Positions 27,069 through 36,590 are shown, numbered from the stretch's first letter. The stretch: 64,000 bases of DNA from Bifidobacterium breve (GCA_945860245.1 CAMAPO010000001.1:1-64000); one strand, 5' to 3'. Program-made: numbers and translations. Notes: generated from the sequence alone by a model not told the origin.

Positions 27069-27578
27069 ATGCGCCTTAATGTAGGACGCATCGGTCGCGC
27101 TCACGGAATTCTTGGTGAAGCAACCATCGAAGTTCGCACTGATTTAGCAGAAGAACGTTTTGCTATCGGCGCACAACTTGAAACAGATAGCCACGGAAAA
27201 TTAACTGTGGTTTCTGCGCGGGTGCATAATGGAATTTTGTTACTCGGATTTGAGGGCGTAAATGATCGTAACGCCGTGGAAAAATTTCGTGACGTTCTAC
27301 TATTTTCAGAGGTAGATATCGATGAAGCTGGCTTTGCAGAAGATGATTATCATGTCCTGCAGCTCGTAGGCTGTCAGGCCTATCTAGTCGATGGTGACTT
27401 ACTTGGAGAAGTAACTGAAGTTCTCAACCTGCCCGGCCAAGATGTCCTATCGATTAGAACTGACTCTGGCGAAGTTCTCATCCCTTTTGTTCACCAACTC
27501 GTGCCGGTAGTAGATATTAAAGGAAAACGTATGACGGTAATCCCACCTGATTTTTACGAGAGTGAGGGTAGCCAATGA
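27069..27578 (+). CDS. rimM: Ribosome maturation factor RimM
   Basis: RimM assists maturation of the 30S head by binding S19. The 169-residue protein has the N-terminal barrel (VGRIGRAHGILGEATIEVRTD) and the PRC-barrel C-domain (LVGCQAYLVDGDLLGEVTEVLNLPGQDVL). Length is typical. It overlaps trmD by 4 bp (ATGA). Confidence 0.96.
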   Translation: MRLNVGRIGRAHGILGEATIEVRTDLAEERFAIGAQLETDSHGKLTVVSARVHNGILLLGFEGVNDRNAVEKFRDVLLFSEVDIDEAGFAEDDYHVLQLVGCQAYLVDGDLLGEVTEVLNLPGQDVLSIRTDSGEVLIPFVHQLVPVVDIKGKRMTVIPPDFYESEGSQ

Positions 27579-28258
27579 AAATAGATGCGATAACTATCTT
27601 TCCTGAGTACTTCGCTCCTGCCCAACTTTCACTTCTTGGAAAGGCGCAGGGAAGAGGACTAGTTGAGTTACAAATTCACGACTTACGATCTTTTACCAGC
27701 GACAATCACAACACGGTAGATGACACACCTTACGGTGGTGGCGCAGGAATGGTGATGCTTCCAGAAATATGGGGCCAGGCACTTGATCCACTATTGATTT
27801 CAGATTCTGATCTCATTATTCTCACGCCAGCGGGAAGCCGTTTTACCCAGAAAATGGCGGAAGATTTTTCAAAGAGTAGCCACTTGGTATTTGCGTGTGG
27901 TCGTTATGAAGGAATTGACGATCGGGTACGCCAGTATTATTCACAGTCTCAATTTGCTAAGGCCGGAGTTCGCGTACACGAAGTTTCGGTTGGAGATTAT
28001 GTGCTCGGCGGGGGAGAAGTAGCATCGCTAGTCATGATCGAAGCAATTACCCGCTTGATTCCGGGAGTTCTTGGTAATCCAGAATCACTAACTGAAGAAT
28101 CACATAATTCTGATGGGTATCTCGAATACCCCAACTTTACTAAGCCACAAGAATGGCGTGGAATTTCAGTGCCTGAAGTATTGTTAAGTGGAAATCACGG
28201 TGAAATCGCAAAGTGGCGCAAATTACAGGCCCAAGAACGCGCCAAAAAGGCCTTTTGA
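27575..28258 (+). CDS. trmD: tRNA (guanine(37)-N1)-methyltransferase
   Basis: TrmD makes m1G37 in tRNAs reading CNN codons. The 227-residue knotted methyltransferase has ITIFPEYF, DDTPYGGGAGMVM, FACGRYEGIDDRV and the SAM-pocket SVGDYVLGGGE. It is the last gene of the rpsP operon: rplS, the usual next gene, is absent here and replaced by a desaturase gene with its own promoter-like hexamer. Confidence 0.97.
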   Translation: MKIDAITIFPEYFAPAQLSLLGKAQGRGLVELQIHDLRSFTSDNHNTVDDTPYGGGAGMVMLPEIWGQALDPLLISDSDLIILTPAGSRFTQKMAEDFSKSSHLVFACGRYEGIDDRVRQYYSQSQFAKAGVRVHEVSVGDYVLGGGEVASLVMIEAITRLIPGVLGNPESLTEESHNSDGYLEYPNFTKPQEWRGISVPEVLLSGNHGEIAKWRKLQAQERAKKAF

Positions 28259-28283
28259 CTCGTCAGTAACAACAAATCTCGCG

Positions 28284-28298
28284 TAGCGTTCTGCTATG
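28284..28298 (+). promoter_or_regulatory. Candidate -10 (TAGCGT) for leaderless desaturase gene
   Basis: TAGCGT at 28284-28289 lies 6 nt before the ATG at 28296. Confidence 0.5.
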
Positions 28299-29264
28299 AG
28301 CGATGAAGCGGCCAATATCCAGTCACGTTTAATTCGCGACCTGGAACCAGTTGTTGCAGTCGAACTCGAGCGCCACTTATCAGTCCAAAAAAATTGGTAC
28401 CCACACGAGTATGTCCCATGGTCAGAAGGCCGCGATTATGCTGGACCTTTAAATGGCGATGCCTGGGAAGCGAAAGATTCGCGCTTATCTCCAGTTGCGC
28501 AAGATTCATTAATTCTTAACTTGCTCACCGAAGATAACTTGCCGAGCTATCACACCGAAATTGCAATTTCGATGGGACGCGATGGTGCTTGGGGTAATTG
28601 GATTGAACGATGGACGGCAGAAGAAGGTCGACACGCAATTGTGATCCGTGACTATTTAATGGCCACGCGTGGTGTTGATCCTCATGAGCTGGAAGATCTT
28701 CGGATGGCGCATATGTCACTTGGTTACCAAACACCCTACGAGAACGATATGTTGCACACCATCGCCTATGTTTCATTTCAAGAGTTAGCAACGCGTATTT
28801 CCCATCGTAATACTGGAAAAATTTCTGATGATCCGATCGCCGAAAATATGATGCAACGCATCTCACTCGATGAGAACTTACATATGCTCTTCTATCGCAA
28901 CACCCTATCTGCCGCGCTAGAAATGGAACCAAACGCAGCGATGCGCGCGATCGCCGATGTTGTTACCAATTTCGATATGCCAGGTGCGAATATGCCTGGC
29001 TTCGGCCGTAAGGCGGTACAGATCGCCCTGGCTGGAATTTATGATTTACAACAACACTTAGATGATGTCATCTCGCCAGTATTGCGCGCTTGGAATGTCT
29101 TTGAAAGAAATGACTTATCGGGTGATGGCCTAGTTGCCCGCGATGAGCTCACCGCCTTTATGGGTAAAGCGGGTAAAGAAGCCGCGACCTTTAACGATAA
29201 ACGTGAAGTCCACTTTGAAAGACTTATCGCCCGCGGCCAAACGCCACTTCGTATTCAAAAGTAA
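28296..29264 (+). CDS. Acyl-ACP desaturase (FA_desaturase_2, DesA-like)
   Basis: A soluble di-iron acyl-ACP desaturase, probably introducing a cis double bond into membrane fatty acids. The 322-residue protein carries the two iron-ligand motifs EEGRH (109-113) and DENLH (192-196) plus an upstream ligand helix (around LPSYHTEIA). It resembles mycobacterial DesA1/DesA2. Near the C-terminus (273-284) the sequence DLSGDGLVARDE has the spacing of an EF-hand calcium loop; whether it binds metal is unknown. It sits alone between trmD and an amidotransferase. Confidence 0.92.
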   Translation: MSDEAANIQSRLIRDLEPVVAVELERHLSVQKNWYPHEYVPWSEGRDYAGPLNGDAWEAKDSRLSPVAQDSLILNLLTEDNLPSYHTEIAISMGRDGAWGNWIERWTAEEGRHAIVIRDYLMATRGVDPHELEDLRMAHMSLGYQTPYENDMLHTIAYVSFQELATRISHRNTGKISDDPIAENMMQRISLDENLHMLFYRNTLSAALEMEPNAAMRAIADVVTNFDMPGANMPGFGRKAVQIALAGIYDLQQHLDDVISPVLRAWNVFERNDLSGDGLVARDELTAFMGKAGKEAATFNDKREVHFERLIARGQTPLRIQK

Positions 29265-29274
29265 ATTTCAACGA

Positions 29275-29289
29275 TAGATTTATCTCATG
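29275..29289 (+). promoter_or_regulatory. Candidate -10 (TAGATT) for leaderless amidotransferase gene
   Basis: TAGATT at 29275-29280 is 6 nt before the ATG at 29287. Confidence 0.5.
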
Positions 29290-30027
29290 TGTAGATTACT
29301 TGGTTATGTCTCAAGCGAAGAGCGAACCTTTGCCGATGTTGTAGGCGAAGGATTTGAAAACTTTATCGAACTCTCTAAAGAGCATAAGCATGGCTGGGGT
29401 ATTTCGGCTAGCTCAACTGAAACCCGCGCCACCACTTTAGTCAGGGATTTAACCTTAGCGGCAGAGAGTGCAAAATTTAATGAATCAGCGAATGGGCTCA
29501 AATCCGATGGAGCGTTATTGCATCTGCGCCTGGCATCGAGAGGGATCACTGTAGATTTATCAAATAACCACCCATTTGTGCATGGAGAGTTCTCTTTCAT
29601 GCACAACGGAACTATAAAATCAATTAGCGAGATTGAAAAATTAATAGATCCGAGATATTTATCGCAATTTACATCGACTACTGATAGTGAGCGTTATTTC
29701 TATACCGTTCTAACAGCGATAGATGAACTAGGCTTACTTGAAGGAGTCCGGAAGGCTGTGCGAACGCTCGCCGCCAACTGTGATTTCACGAGCATAAATT
29801 GCATGCTTCTCTCACCTGATTACATGGTCGCCGTATGCGAATTTAATGAATCAGATGCAACCGAGTGGACAGTTAATAGCCATTACGAACTCCGCTACAG
29901 CGTTGAAGAGGGTGTGATTAAAGTGGCATCGACTGGATGGGGTAAAGACCATTGGAGCCGCCTAGAAAATCATTCAATTCTCGTAATTAACCGATGTGAT
30001 TTAACTTTTGAGGTTTTGCCACTCTAG
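29287..30027 (+). CDS. Class II glutamine amidotransferase, EgtC/YafJ-like
   Basis: An N-terminal nucleophile glutaminase of 246 residues. Cys2 (MCRLLGYVS) would be the catalytic nucleophile after Met removal. The typical class II motifs [16 protein letters not shown] and [17 protein letters not shown] follow. No synthetase domain is attached. It resembles EgtC of ergothioneine synthesis and YafJ, but no egtB or egtD is nearby, so the substrate is unknown. Confidence 0.85.
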   Translation: MCRLLGYVSSEERTFADVVGEGFENFIELSKEHKHGWGISASSTETRATTLVRDLTLAAESAKFNESANGLKSDGALLHLRLASRGITVDLSNNHPFVHGEFSFMHNGTIKSISEIEKLIDPRYLSQFTSTTDSERYFYTVLTAIDELGLLEGVRKAVRTLAANCDFTSINCMLLSPDYMVAVCEFNESDATEWTVNSHYELRYSVEEGVIKVASTGWGKDHWSRLENHSILVINRCDLTFEVLPL

Positions 30028-30036
30028 ACACCGCGT

Positions 30037-30052
30037 TAGGCTTACCTTTATG
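30037..30052 (+). promoter_or_regulatory. Candidate -10 (TAGGCT) for leaderless miaB
   Basis: TAGGCT at 30037-30042 is 7 nt before the ATG at 30050. It supports this start over a longer in-frame extension from 30008 that would overlap the preceding gene. Confidence 0.5.
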
Positions 30053-31468
30053 ACCCGCACATATACAGTCGAAACTTATGGCTGCCAGATGAACGTTCAC
30101 GATTCTGAACGTATAGCTGGGCTGCTAGATGAGGCTGGGTATCTTCCGGTCACACCTGGTGCACAAGCAGATATCGTGGTCTTTAATACTTGCGCCGTTC
30201 GCGAAAATGCTGATAATAAATTATATGGAAATTTAAGTTTCTTAGCGCCTATAAAAAAGGCAAACCCTAATATGCAGATTGCAGTGGGCGGGTGCCTGGC
30301 GCAGAAAGATCAATCCATAATCTTAAAGAAGGCGCCATATGTGGATGTTGTTTTCGGCACCCACAACGTTGGTTCGCTTCCCATTTTGCTCGAACGTGCG
30401 CGGATTGAAGAAGAGTCACAGCTCGAGATTTTGGAAGCGCTAGAACACTTCCCATCATCCTTACCGGCGCGAAGGTTCTCCGCATTTACATCTTGGGTAT
30501 CAATCTCTGTCGGTTGCAACAACACCTGCACCTTCTGCATTGTTCCCGCGCTACGTGGGATCGAGAAAGATCGTTCCGCGGTTGATATTTTGAAAGAGAT
30601 TCGCGCCCTCGTTGAACAAGGTGTCATTGAAATTACCCTTTTGGGACAAAATGTAAATGCTTACGGAGTAGACTTTGGAGATCGCAGTGCATTTGCGAAT
30701 TTGCTGCGCGAATGCGGCAAGATTGATGGTTTAGAACGCGTGCGATTTATGTCCCCACATCCGCGCGATTTCACTGATGATGTAATTGAAGTTATGGCAA
30801 TGACTAAGAATGTGATGCCACATTTACATATGCCGCTGCAATCTGGCTCTGACCGAATTCTGCAAGAGATGCGCCGTTCTTACCGCACCAGCCGTTACTT
30901 GGGGATATTAGATCGTGTGCGCCAAGCGATGCCAGATGCCATGATCACAACCGACATCATCGTGGGATTTCCCGGAGAAACGGAAGAAGATTTCCAAGCA
31001 ACTATGGACTTAGCAACGCAAGCACAATTTGCCGCGGCCTATACATATAAATATTCAATCCGACCCGGAACTCCTGCTGGCGCTATGCCAAATCAAGTTT
31101 CGCCAGAAATCGTTGGCGAACGCTATACGCGCCTACATGAGCATCAACAAGGGATCTCACTCGGTGTAAATCAACGCTCTATCGGTTCCAAACACCGCGC
31201 ACTGGTCTCTGAAGCTGAGGGAAGGCGCGATGTTGCACAATCACGTCTTACCGGTAAGACGGAAGATTTTCGCTTAGTTCACTTTGATGCGACCAGTAAC
31301 GCTAGACCAGGAGATTTTGTAGATCTAACGATCACTGATGCATCCGCTCATTATCTAATTGGTAAGGAAGATGCACATATAAAGACGCGAGGGGGAGATG
31401 CATTTGCCGCGCGCGAAGCAGTTGTCGGTCCACAGCCAACCATGCTCGGAATCCCAACGGTGAAATGA
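30050..31468 (+). CDS. miaB: tRNA-2-methylthio-N6-dimethylallyladenosine synthase
   Basis: MiaB is a radical-SAM methylthiotransferase acting on i6A37 in tRNA. The 472-residue protein has the N-terminal UPF0004 domain with cluster cysteines (Cys12 in TYGCQMN, plus FNTCAVREN and VGGCLAQKD), the radical-SAM CxxxCxxC at Cys156/160/163 and a C-terminal TRAM domain. The start at 30050 gives the family N-terminus [15 protein letters not shown]. It overlaps miaA by 4 bp and shares its pathway. Confidence 0.97.
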   Translation: MTRTYTVETYGCQMNVHDSERIAGLLDEAGYLPVTPGAQADIVVFNTCAVRENADNKLYGNLSFLAPIKKANPNMQIAVGGCLAQKDQSIILKKAPYVDVVFGTHNVGSLPILLERARIEEESQLEILEALEHFPSSLPARRFSAFTSWVSISVGCNNTCTFCIVPALRGIEKDRSAVDILKEIRALVEQGVIEITLLGQNVNAYGVDFGDRSAFANLLRECGKIDGLERVRFMSPHPRDFTDDVIEVMAMTKNVMPHLHMPLQSGSDRILQEMRRSYRTSRYLGILDRVRQAMPDAMITTDIIVGFPGETEEDFQATMDLATQAQFAAAYTYKYSIRPGTPAGAMPNQVSPEIVGERYTRLHEHQQGISLGVNQRSIGSKHRALVSEAEGRRDVAQSRLTGKTEDFRLVHFDATSNARPGDFVDLTITDASAHYLIGKEDAHIKTRGGDAFAAREAVVGPQPTMLGIPTVK

Positions 31469-32373
31469 GAACGATCGTTATTTGTGGCGCTACCGCAACA
31501 GGCAAGAGTGATTTAGCGGTTTCTTTAGCACAGGAAATTGGCGCAGAAATTATTAATGCTGATTCAATGCAGATTTACAGTGGCATGGATATTGGTACCG
31601 CCAAACTCACCTTCGCTGAGCGAGGTGGGATTGAGCACCATATGCTGGATATTCTCGATGTAACGCAAGATTCCACAGTTGCTTGGTACCAAGGGTTGGC
31701 GCGAGAATCTGTCACCGAAATTCATAGCCGTGGAAAAGATGCAATTATTGTTGGTGGTACAGGCTTATATATAAAATCAATTTTAGATGATTTAAATTTT
31801 CCGGACACTGATGCTGCAGTACGACAAAAATTGACTGAGGAAGCGAAGGAGTTTGGAATTGTGCAACTCTTTCAAAGGTTAGAAGAGTTAGATCCTCTAG
31901 CGGCGGCAGCTATAGATCGGCAGAATGAGAGAAGGGTAATCCGCGCTTTAGAAGTCATTGAAATTACTGGAAAGCCCTTTACTGCAAATCTGCCACGTGA
32001 AGATAGTTCACTTTACCCAGATGCTCTGCAATTCGGGCTAGTTATGGACCGAGCAGAACTTGGAACACGAGTTGATGCGCGTATAGATCGAATGTGGGAG
32101 GCTGGCTTTGTAGCCGAGGTTGATCGATTGATTGCAGCAGGTATCACAAAGGCCACAACGGCGCGACGTGCCTTGGGGTACGCACAAATTATCACCATGC
32201 GAAACGGGGATATCTCCGAAGATTTAGCAATTGAAGAGACAAAGCGAGCTACGCGCCAATATATTAGACGGCAAGAAACCTGGTTTTCACGTGATGCGCG
32301 AATCAACTGGATATCACCTACGCAACCGCGCTTGGAAACAGTACTTAAGAAGATAAACTCGGCTTCATCATGA
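31465..32373 (+). CDS. miaA: tRNA dimethylallyltransferase
   Basis: MiaA adds the dimethylallyl group to A37, the substrate MiaB then modifies. The 302-residue protein has the P-loop GATATGKS (8-15), [26 protein letters not shown] and the C-terminal [10 protein letters not shown]. The dimethylallyl donor comes from the MEP pathway, whose first enzyme dxs is in this window. It overlaps miaB and dapF by 4 bp on each side. Confidence 0.97.
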   Translation: MRTIVICGATATGKSDLAVSLAQEIGAEIINADSMQIYSGMDIGTAKLTFAERGGIEHHMLDILDVTQDSTVAWYQGLARESVTEIHSRGKDAIIVGGTGLYIKSILDDLNFPDTDAAVRQKLTEEAKEFGIVQLFQRLEELDPLAAAAIDRQNERRVIRALEVIEITGKPFTANLPREDSSLYPDALQFGLVMDRAELGTRVDARIDRMWEAGFVAEVDRLIAAGITKATTARRALGYAQIITMRNGDISEDLAIEETKRATRQYIRRQETWFSRDARINWISPTQPRLETVLKKINSASS

Positions 32374-33182
32374 TTGATACTGTAATTGGTACATATGGCC
32401 ATGGCACCGAGAATGACTTTGTTCTCGTCTTTGATCCAAACGATAAAATTTCTATAACTACCGCACAGACCGCAGCGATCTGTAATCGCGAGACTGGGAT
32501 CGGCGCGGATGGACTGATTCGCATCACCAAGCGCGACGAAAAATGGTTTATGGATTACCGCAATGCCGATGGATCTCTGGCTGAAATGTGCGGCAATGGA
32601 ATTCGGGTTATGGCTCGTTACTTGGTGGAACGCGGCCACCAACCAGAAGGAATCTTCGCAATTAATACTCGTGATGGAATAAAGCATCTACGAGTTCCTA
32701 AAGTCGATGATATCTCCGTCAATATGGGCAAAGTCAGCGATGAGAGTGAAGAGATAACTGCATCTGTAGACGGCAAGATATGGAATGGCTACAACATAAA
32801 TGTAGGAAATCCACATGCTGTTGTCTTTGTTGCAAGTATTGAAGATGTTGGATCACTCAAGGATGCACCGGTGGTTCGCCCGAAAGACACATATCCAGAG
32901 GGTGTAAATGTTGAGTTCGTTGAAATATTGCCTAACCACGAAGCTAAGATGCGAGTACATGAGCGTGGCAGTGGCGAAACAAAATCGTGTGGCACTGGCA
33001 CGTGTGCTGTGGCATTAGCGGCAACTTTGCACTCAAAAGAAAATTTACCCGCTCGTTGGGTTATCTACCCACCTGGTGGAAGGCTAGTTGTTGATATTGA
33101 TCCACATTCCAATGCAACCTTAACGGGACCTGCCTTATTGATTGCAGATCACGATTTAACTCGATTTTTGCAGGATGCATGA
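32370..33182 (+). CDS. dapF: Diaminopimelate epimerase
   Basis: DapF converts LL- to meso-diaminopimelate for lysine and peptidoglycan. The 270-residue protein has the two catalytic cysteines: Cys74 in MCGNGIR and Cys207 in SCGTGTCAVA. GADGLIR and NVGNPHAV are also present. It sits in the conserved actinobacterial order miaA-dapF-hflX with 4-bp overlaps at both ends. Confidence 0.97.
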   Translation: MIDTVIGTYGHGTENDFVLVFDPNDKISITTAQTAAICNRETGIGADGLIRITKRDEKWFMDYRNADGSLAEMCGNGIRVMARYLVERGHQPEGIFAINTRDGIKHLRVPKVDDISVNMGKVSDESEEITASVDGKIWNGYNINVGNPHAVVFVASIEDVGSLKDAPVVRPKDTYPEGVNVEFVEILPNHEAKMRVHERGSGETKSCGTGTCAVALAATLHSKENLPARWVIYPPGGRLVVDIDPHSNATLTGPALLIADHDLTRFLQDA

Positions 33183-34642
33183 AAGAAGAAGCCCCGCGTA
33201 ATAACGATCTATTCGAAGAGCTACTGCGCGAAAGTGCAAGAGTCGCAGCTGACTTTGATGCTGATGAGAGTGATTTCGAAGTTTCATCGCAGCCAGATCT
33301 TGCCGATCGTCACGCTCTGCGACGCGTCAAAGGTTTTTCTACCGAGCTACAGGATATTTCCGATGCCGAGTATCGACAGTTACAACTAGAAAGAGTTGTT
33401 CTTGTCGGTGTTTGGACTGAAGGAAGCGCAGAAATGGCCGAGAATTCACTCGCTGAATTAAAAGCGCTTGCTGAGACAGCTGGCTCAGAAGTGTTAGATG
33501 CAGTTATTCAGCGCCGCGATAAACCAGACCCCGCAACCTATATTGGATCTGGAAAGGTAATTGAATTACGCCAGATTGTTGTGACAACGGGTGCAGACAC
33601 GGTAATTTGCGATGGAGAACTTTCACCTTCACAGTTGCGCCAATTGGAAGATAAATTAAAGGTAAAGGTGGTAGACCGCACCGCTTTAATTTTAGATATC
33701 TTTGCCCAGCATGCGAAAAGTAAAGAAGGAAAGGCTCAAGTTGAGTTAGCTCAGATCGCATACCTACTCCCCAGATTGCGTGGTTGGGGTGAATCACTTT
33801 CGCGCCAGGTAGGTGGACGTGCTGCAGGTGGAGCCGGAATTGGTGGACGCGGTCCAGGTGAGACCAAGATTGAAACTGATCGCCGCCGAATTCGCGACAA
33901 GATGGCCAAGCTTCGCCGTGAGATCGCTGAGATGAAGGTATCTCGTGACACTAAACGGCAGGAGCGAAAGCGATTTAATATCCCATCTGTCGCCATCGCC
34001 GGTTATACAAATGCCGGCAAGTCTTCACTCTTAAATACATTAACTGATGCAGGCGTACTAGTTGAAAATGCGCTCTTCGCGACGCTTGATCCAACCGTTC
34101 GAAAATCACAGACAGCTGAAGGTCGCGTTTACACGCTTTCAGATACCGTTGGATTTGTTCGCCATCTGCCGCACCAATTAATCGATGCTTTCAAATCAAC
34201 GTTAGAGGAAGTATCTGGCGCTGATCTGATCGTGCATGTTGTCGATGGATCACATCCCGATCCTTTCGAGCAGATTCGTGCGGTGCGCGAGGTAATAACT
34301 GAAATTGGTGGCGCAGATATTCCAGAGATAATCGCGATAAATAAGGTAGATGCGGCCGATCCAGATGTAGTCATGGAGATTTTACGGAAAGAAAAGAACA
34401 GTTTTGCATTTTCTGCGCGCACTGGCTTTGGAATAGATGGGCTAATTCGTGCAATCGAAAAGTCTCTACCCCATCCAAATGTGGAGATAAATGCTTTAAT
34501 TCCCTACGATCGTGGCGATTTAGTCAGCGCTGTACATGAACGTGGTGAAATTCTCAGTGAAGAATACGTTGAGACCGGTACGCAGATGCGCGCTCTGGTA
34601 GATGGCGGATTGGCGAAGGCTATTGAGGATGCGCTCCTTTAA
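33179..34642 (+). CDS. hflX: GTPase HflX
   Basis: HflX is a ribosome-binding GTPase that splits stalled ribosomes. The 487-residue protein has the N-terminal HflX domain (DPATYIGSGKV, CDGELSPSQLRQLE), a glycine-rich linker (GGRAAGGAGIGGRGPGETKIE), G1 GYTNAGKSS (about 275-283), DPTVR, DTVGFVRHLP and NKVD. The N-terminal 30 residues are acidic and poorly conserved. In relatives lexA follows within a few genes; here DUF4193 comes next. Confidence 0.96.
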   Translation: MKEEAPRNNDLFEELLRESARVAADFDADESDFEVSSQPDLADRHALRRVKGFSTELQDISDAEYRQLQLERVVLVGVWTEGSAEMAENSLAELKALAETAGSEVLDAVIQRRDKPDPATYIGSGKVIELRQIVVTTGADTVICDGELSPSQLRQLEDKLKVKVVDRTALILDIFAQHAKSKEGKAQVELAQIAYLLPRLRGWGESLSRQVGGRAAGGAGIGGRGPGETKIETDRRRIRDKMAKLRREIAEMKVSRDTKRQERKRFNIPSVAIAGYTNAGKSSLLNTLTDAGVLVENALFATLDPTVRKSQTAEGRVYTLSDTVGFVRHLPHQLIDAFKSTLEEVSGADLIVHVVDGSHPDPFEQIRAVREVITEIGGADIPEIIAINKVDAADPDVVMEILRKEKNSFAFSARTGFGIDGLIRAIEKSLPHPNVEINALIPYDRGDLVSAVHERGEILSEEYVETGTQMRALVDGGLAKAIEDALL

Positions 34643-34657
34643 TCTTCGGATAGCCCT

Positions 34658-34683
34658 TATATTCCGAGAAAAATGGGAATATA
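34658..34683 (+). other. Inverted repeat between hflX and the DUF4193 gene
   Basis: TATATTCC (34658-34665) and GGAATATA (34676-34683) pair perfectly around a 10-nt purine-rich loop. No U-tract follows. It may be a weak end-of-operon hairpin for hflX or an operator for the downstream gene. The rest of the 34643-34800 spacer holds nothing else I recognise. Confidence 0.4.
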
Positions 34684-34800
34684 TGCGACACGCCGATGGT
34701 TGTAGGGGGTAATACTGAGTAAATGCGCGATTATGCGCCTCGTGTACGCACATTCTCGTTAGAGATTGTTGATAAATTTTATGGAAGGCAGGTGAGAGCA

Positions 34801-35097
34801 GTGGCAACAGATTACGACACCCCCCGAAAAACGGATGAGGAACTCCATGAGGAGTCACTAGAAGAACTTAAAGCTAAGCGCGTCGATGCTCAATCCGGTC
34901 AGATCGATGTTGATGAGGCGGAAGCGGCAGAGACGCTAGAACTTCCTGGTGCAGATTTATCAGGGGAGGAACTTGCGGTTCGCGTGGTTCCAAAGCAAGT
35001 CGATGAATTCACTTGTTCTCGTTGTTTTTTGGTGCATCACATTACTCAGCTCGCAAAGGGCGAGGGCGCAAAGGCAGTCTGTAAAGAGTGCAGTTAG
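34801..35097 (+). CDS. DUF4193 family zinc-ribbon-like protein
   Basis: A 98-residue actinobacteria-specific protein of unknown function (Rv2699c-like). Start is the GTG at 34801, preceded by AGGTGAG; the family begins MATDYD. The acidic middle contains DVDEAEAAETLELPGADLSGEEL, a conserved family block, followed by RVVPKQVDEF. Cys72/75 and Cys94/97 probably bind zinc. A link to RNA polymerase or translation has been suggested for such small ribbons, but nothing here proves it. Confidence 0.93.
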   Translation: MATDYDTPRKTDEELHEESLEELKAKRVDAQSGQIDVDEAEAAETLELPGADLSGEELAVRVVPKQVDEFTCSRCFLVHHITQLAKGEGAKAVCKECS

Positions 35098-35102
35098 ATT
35101 TT

Positions 35103-35540
35103 TTAAGATTTGTTTAGCAGCGCGGCGATCTCTTCGCCGCGTTTGCTAGTTATAAGCCAATATGGAGTTGGGTCGCGCGGGTCTACAACTGTGATTTTTA
35201 CGCCGATCGGAACCCAGAACTTGATTGCCAGATAAGCCGCAGGGTCAGCATCACGAGTGCGCAATAAGCGCATCGCTGGTGAATCTAAGATCGTTACCTC
35301 ACCAAGATATTTGATATCGATATGCGCGCGATCAATGCGCAATTCGTTCCCATCAAATGAAATATTTGAACGCATAGCAAAGGTCAAATAGATTATTGCG
35401 ATCGTCGCTGCCGTAAATGCGGCGAGCATGGCAGTGGTATCAAAAGCTGCCCAGATGGCTATAACAAGTGATAATAATAGAAAATATATAAAGGCGAGCA
35501 CCCAGATAGGCGGGCGGAGGACTTCCTTGAAGATCACCAT
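35103..35540 (-). CDS. DUF3093 membrane protein
   Basis: A 145-residue protein of unknown function found in actinobacteria beside dut. Two membrane segments (about residues 12-30 and 35-52) are followed by a cytoplasmic domain with the family hallmarks LRTRDADPAAYLAIKFWV and VVDPRDPTPYWLITSKRGEE. It converges with the DUF4193 gene after 5 bp and is divergent from the thioesterase gene. Confidence 0.88.
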   Translation of the reverse strand: MVIFKEVLRPPIWVLAFIYFLLLSLVIAIWAAFDTTAMLAAFTAATIAIIYLTFAMRSNISFDGNELRIDRAHIDIKYLGEVTILDSPAMRLLRTRDADPAAYLAIKFWVPIGVKITVVDPRDPTPYWLITSKRGEEIAALLNKS

Positions 35541-35556
35541 TAGAGTCTAGATGAAG

Positions 35557-35571
35557 TAAAGTGCGCGTATG
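35557..35571 (+). promoter_or_regulatory. Candidate -10 (TAAAGT) for leaderless thioesterase-dut operon
   Basis: TAAAGT at 35557-35562 is 6 nt before the ATG at 35569. Confidence 0.5.
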
Positions 35572-36153
35572 AGTCGCGTGGCTAGCACCATCCCTCCAGA
35601 AGGTGCGATGATCCCTGAGCGCCATCCTAAAGCGCCGGAAATTGGCACGAAGATTCCATCGCACTTCGGACATTGCTTTGGGTGCGGTGAATTACATCCG
35701 ACCGGACTTCATCTTGTTGCTAAGGCCGGAGCCGGTGCAGATTTAACTGCAGAATTTACCGTCACGCAAGATCATCAAGGTGCACCGGGTCTGGCGCATG
35801 GCGGACTTCTATCGCTGGCATTCGATGAAGCCCTCGGTAAGTTGATGTGGTTAATTCGTTCACCTGCTGTAACAGCTAGGTTAGAAACAGATTTTTTAAA
35901 GCCAGTTCCGATGGGCACCACTTTGCACATAACTGCGCGAATAACTGGACAAGTTAATCGAAAGGTTTACACCGCCGCAGAAGGTCGCCTCGATGGTCCA
36001 GATGGAGATATTGCAGTTAGAGCAGCTGCACTCTTTGTGATCGTTCCGATGTCACATTTCTTAGATAACGCTCCCAAAGAATATTTAGAACATATCGCCA
36101 AGACGCCGGAGATTTTGGCCTTTGTAGATCCAGAGTTTGAGATAAATCCATAA
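35569..36153 (+). CDS. PaaI/hotdog-fold thioesterase family protein
   Basis: A 194-residue single-hotdog protein. The HFGHCFGCGELHPTGLHL segment and GAPGLAHGGLLSLAFDEALG are typical of PaaI-type acyl-CoA thioesterases, with the glycine-rich motif near the helix and an Asp/Glu as the likely catalytic residue. The substrate is unknown. It overlaps dut by one base (TAATG), so the two are coupled, though no functional link is evident. Confidence 0.85.
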   Translation: MSRVASTIPPEGAMIPERHPKAPEIGTKIPSHFGHCFGCGELHPTGLHLVAKAGAGADLTAEFTVTQDHQGAPGLAHGGLLSLAFDEALGKLMWLIRSPAVTARLETDFLKPVPMGTTLHITARITGQVNRKVYTAAEGRLDGPDGDIAVRAAALFVIVPMSHFLDNAPKEYLEHIAKTPEILAFVDPEFEINP

Positions 36154-36590
36154 TGGGCGTGAGAGTTTTAGTTACCCGGTTAGATAAAGATCTGCCGCTA
36201 CCGAACTATGCCAAAGGGGGAGACGCTGGCGCTGATCTGGTCTCACGCGTAGATATCACCTTGGCACCAGGGGAGCGCCAATTAGTTCCTACTGGAATTT
36301 CTATCGCTCTTCCAGATGGTTACGTCGCATTGGTGCACCCAAGATCTGGTTTAGCGATTAAGCACGGTGTCACAATGGTTAATGCGCCAGGGACAGTTGA
36401 TGCTGGTTACCGTGGTGAATTGCAAGTAATTTTAATCAATCACGATCCAAGCCAGAGCGTTTCATTTAAGCGCGGTGATCGCATCGCGCAATTGGTTATT
36501 CAACAAGTCGAGCGAGCCGAATTTATAGAAGTTCAATCCTTGCCAGGTTCGGGGCGCGGCACGGGTGGCTTCGGATCTACAGGGCGCTGA
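36153..36590 (+). CDS. dut: dUTP diphosphatase
   Basis: Dut hydrolyses dUTP to dUMP, keeping uracil out of DNA and supplying thymidylate synthesis. The 145-residue trimeric-type enzyme has all five motifs, including AGADL, HPRSGLAIKHG, NAPGTVDAGYRGEL and the C-terminal GRGTGGFGSTG. ATG overlaps the thioesterase stop; its own stop overlaps the DUF3159 start (TGATG). Confidence 0.97.
   Translation: MGVRVLVTRLDKDLPLPNYAKGGDAGADLVSRVDITLAPGERQLVPTGISIALPDGYVALVHPRSGLAIKHGVTMVNAPGTVDAGYRGELQVILINHDPSQSVSFKRGDRIAQLVIQQVERAEFIEVQSLPGSGRGTGGFGSTGR

Noticed and set aside
30008-30049. Longer N-terminus for miaB
   Set aside because: Would overlap the end of the amidotransferase gene; the family N-terminus and a -10 hexamer point to 30050.
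32013-32687. 224-codon minus-strand open frame across miaA and dapF
   Set aside because: Covers conserved parts of two recognised genes; no recognisable domain.
34684-34694. GCGACACGCC shared by the hupB and DUF4193 upstream regions (4270 area and here)
   Set aside because: Ten-base matches are expected by chance many times in 64 kb.
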